A stretch of 20,000 bases of DNA from Chrysomallon squamiferum. Taxonomy: Eukaryota > Mollusca > Gastropoda > Neomphalida > Peltospiridae. How positions within the stretch are numbered: position 1 is the stretch's first letter; every line of letters starts with the position of its first letter. A program made the position numbers and the translations under genes. This document shows, piece by piece, positions 19,722 to 20,000 of the stretch. Location: the NCBI GenBank assembly GCA_012295275.1, contig CM022672.1:6078943-6098942 (forward strand), in the 5' to 3' direction. The notes under the pieces are model-generated. The model did not search any database. It was not told where the DNA came from and saw nothing but the letters and a program-made list of their open reading frames with translations.

Positions 19722-20000
19722 AAATGACTAAATTAATGCTTGATTGTATGTTTTTCATTTTAGGGGTTTTCTTTAAAATTAAAACTGAAAAGAACTTTAA
19801 ATGGAATAGTGGATGAATAGGTTCAAGCAGTAATCAGTCCCCGAAAATTTTTTTTTTTTTTATAAATATTGTAAAATGTTAAATTTAAAATTAAGATTAT
19901 AAATTTTGTCCATGCTGTATTTTAAACTTCGTGCGTACCCAGATGTACCTAACGTAACAGCTATTACCTTGCATCTCGCCAACGTGAAATGCAGTTTATT

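Noticed and set aside
19751-19763. Possible 3' splice acceptor (pyrimidine tract then TTTTAG)
   Set aside because: Good consensus, but in the phase left by the 13046 donor it reads a stop after four codons, and no homeodomain follows.

Overview
This is eukaryotic nuclear DNA from a large, AT-rich, microsatellite-laden animal genome. There are no operons, no ribosome-binding sites and no dense coding. Long (TC)n, (ATT)n, (CATA)n, (TTTA/TTTG)n and GATA/CAGA tracts alternate with poly-A/T runs. This style, together with a lone homeobox-type first exon followed by a very long AT-rich stretch, fits a lophotrochozoan, plausibly a mollusc and perhaps a cephalopod. That placement is inference from composition only; nothing here proves the taxon.

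The one protein-coding feature I can support is at 12644-13046 on the + strand. It is a 134-codon first exon ending in a consensus GTAAGT splice donor. It encodes an acidic, Ser/Thr-rich N-terminus with an Engrailed-homology-1 (eh1) Groucho-binding motif, SFLISDILSD. This is the usual N-terminus of an ANTP/NKL-class homeobox repressor. BARHL-type is my best guess, with NKX3, HLX and DBX as alternatives. The homeodomain is not in the window, so the following intron would be at least about 6.9 kb.

Layout. 1-1759: AT-rich with microsatellites. 1760-2165: a CpG-bearing complex island with a cAMP-response-element (CRE) palindrome. 2166-3636: poly-A/CT tracts and a diverged 38-bp repeat pair. 3637-4650: a 44-bp-period minisatellite bracketed by two strong hairpins. 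4690-5559: AT-rich. 5560-5935 and 6830-7480: complex islands rich in short dyads and transcription-factor-like words. 7889-8945: (ATT)n and TTTR arrays. 8946-10360: plain AT-rich DNA. 10370-11240: another complex island. 11573-11738: (CATA)n. 11820-12345: promoter-proximal DNA with a perfect 23-bp palindrome, a GC box, an inverted CCAAT box and an E2F-like site. 12644-13046: the exon. 13047-20000: putative first intron, mostly simple sequence, with one complex island at 18590-19240.

Reading as a whole: the non-repetitive islands surrounding a presumptive developmental homeobox exon look like a cis-regulatory landscape embedded in repeat-rich filler. Conservation cannot be tested from one sequence, so their regulatory role is a hypothesis. 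The most unusual structure not explained by a gene is the hairpin-flanked, higher-order 44-bp minisatellite. It resembles the layout of Helitron-derived or 'pearl'-type non-autonomous elements known from molluscs.
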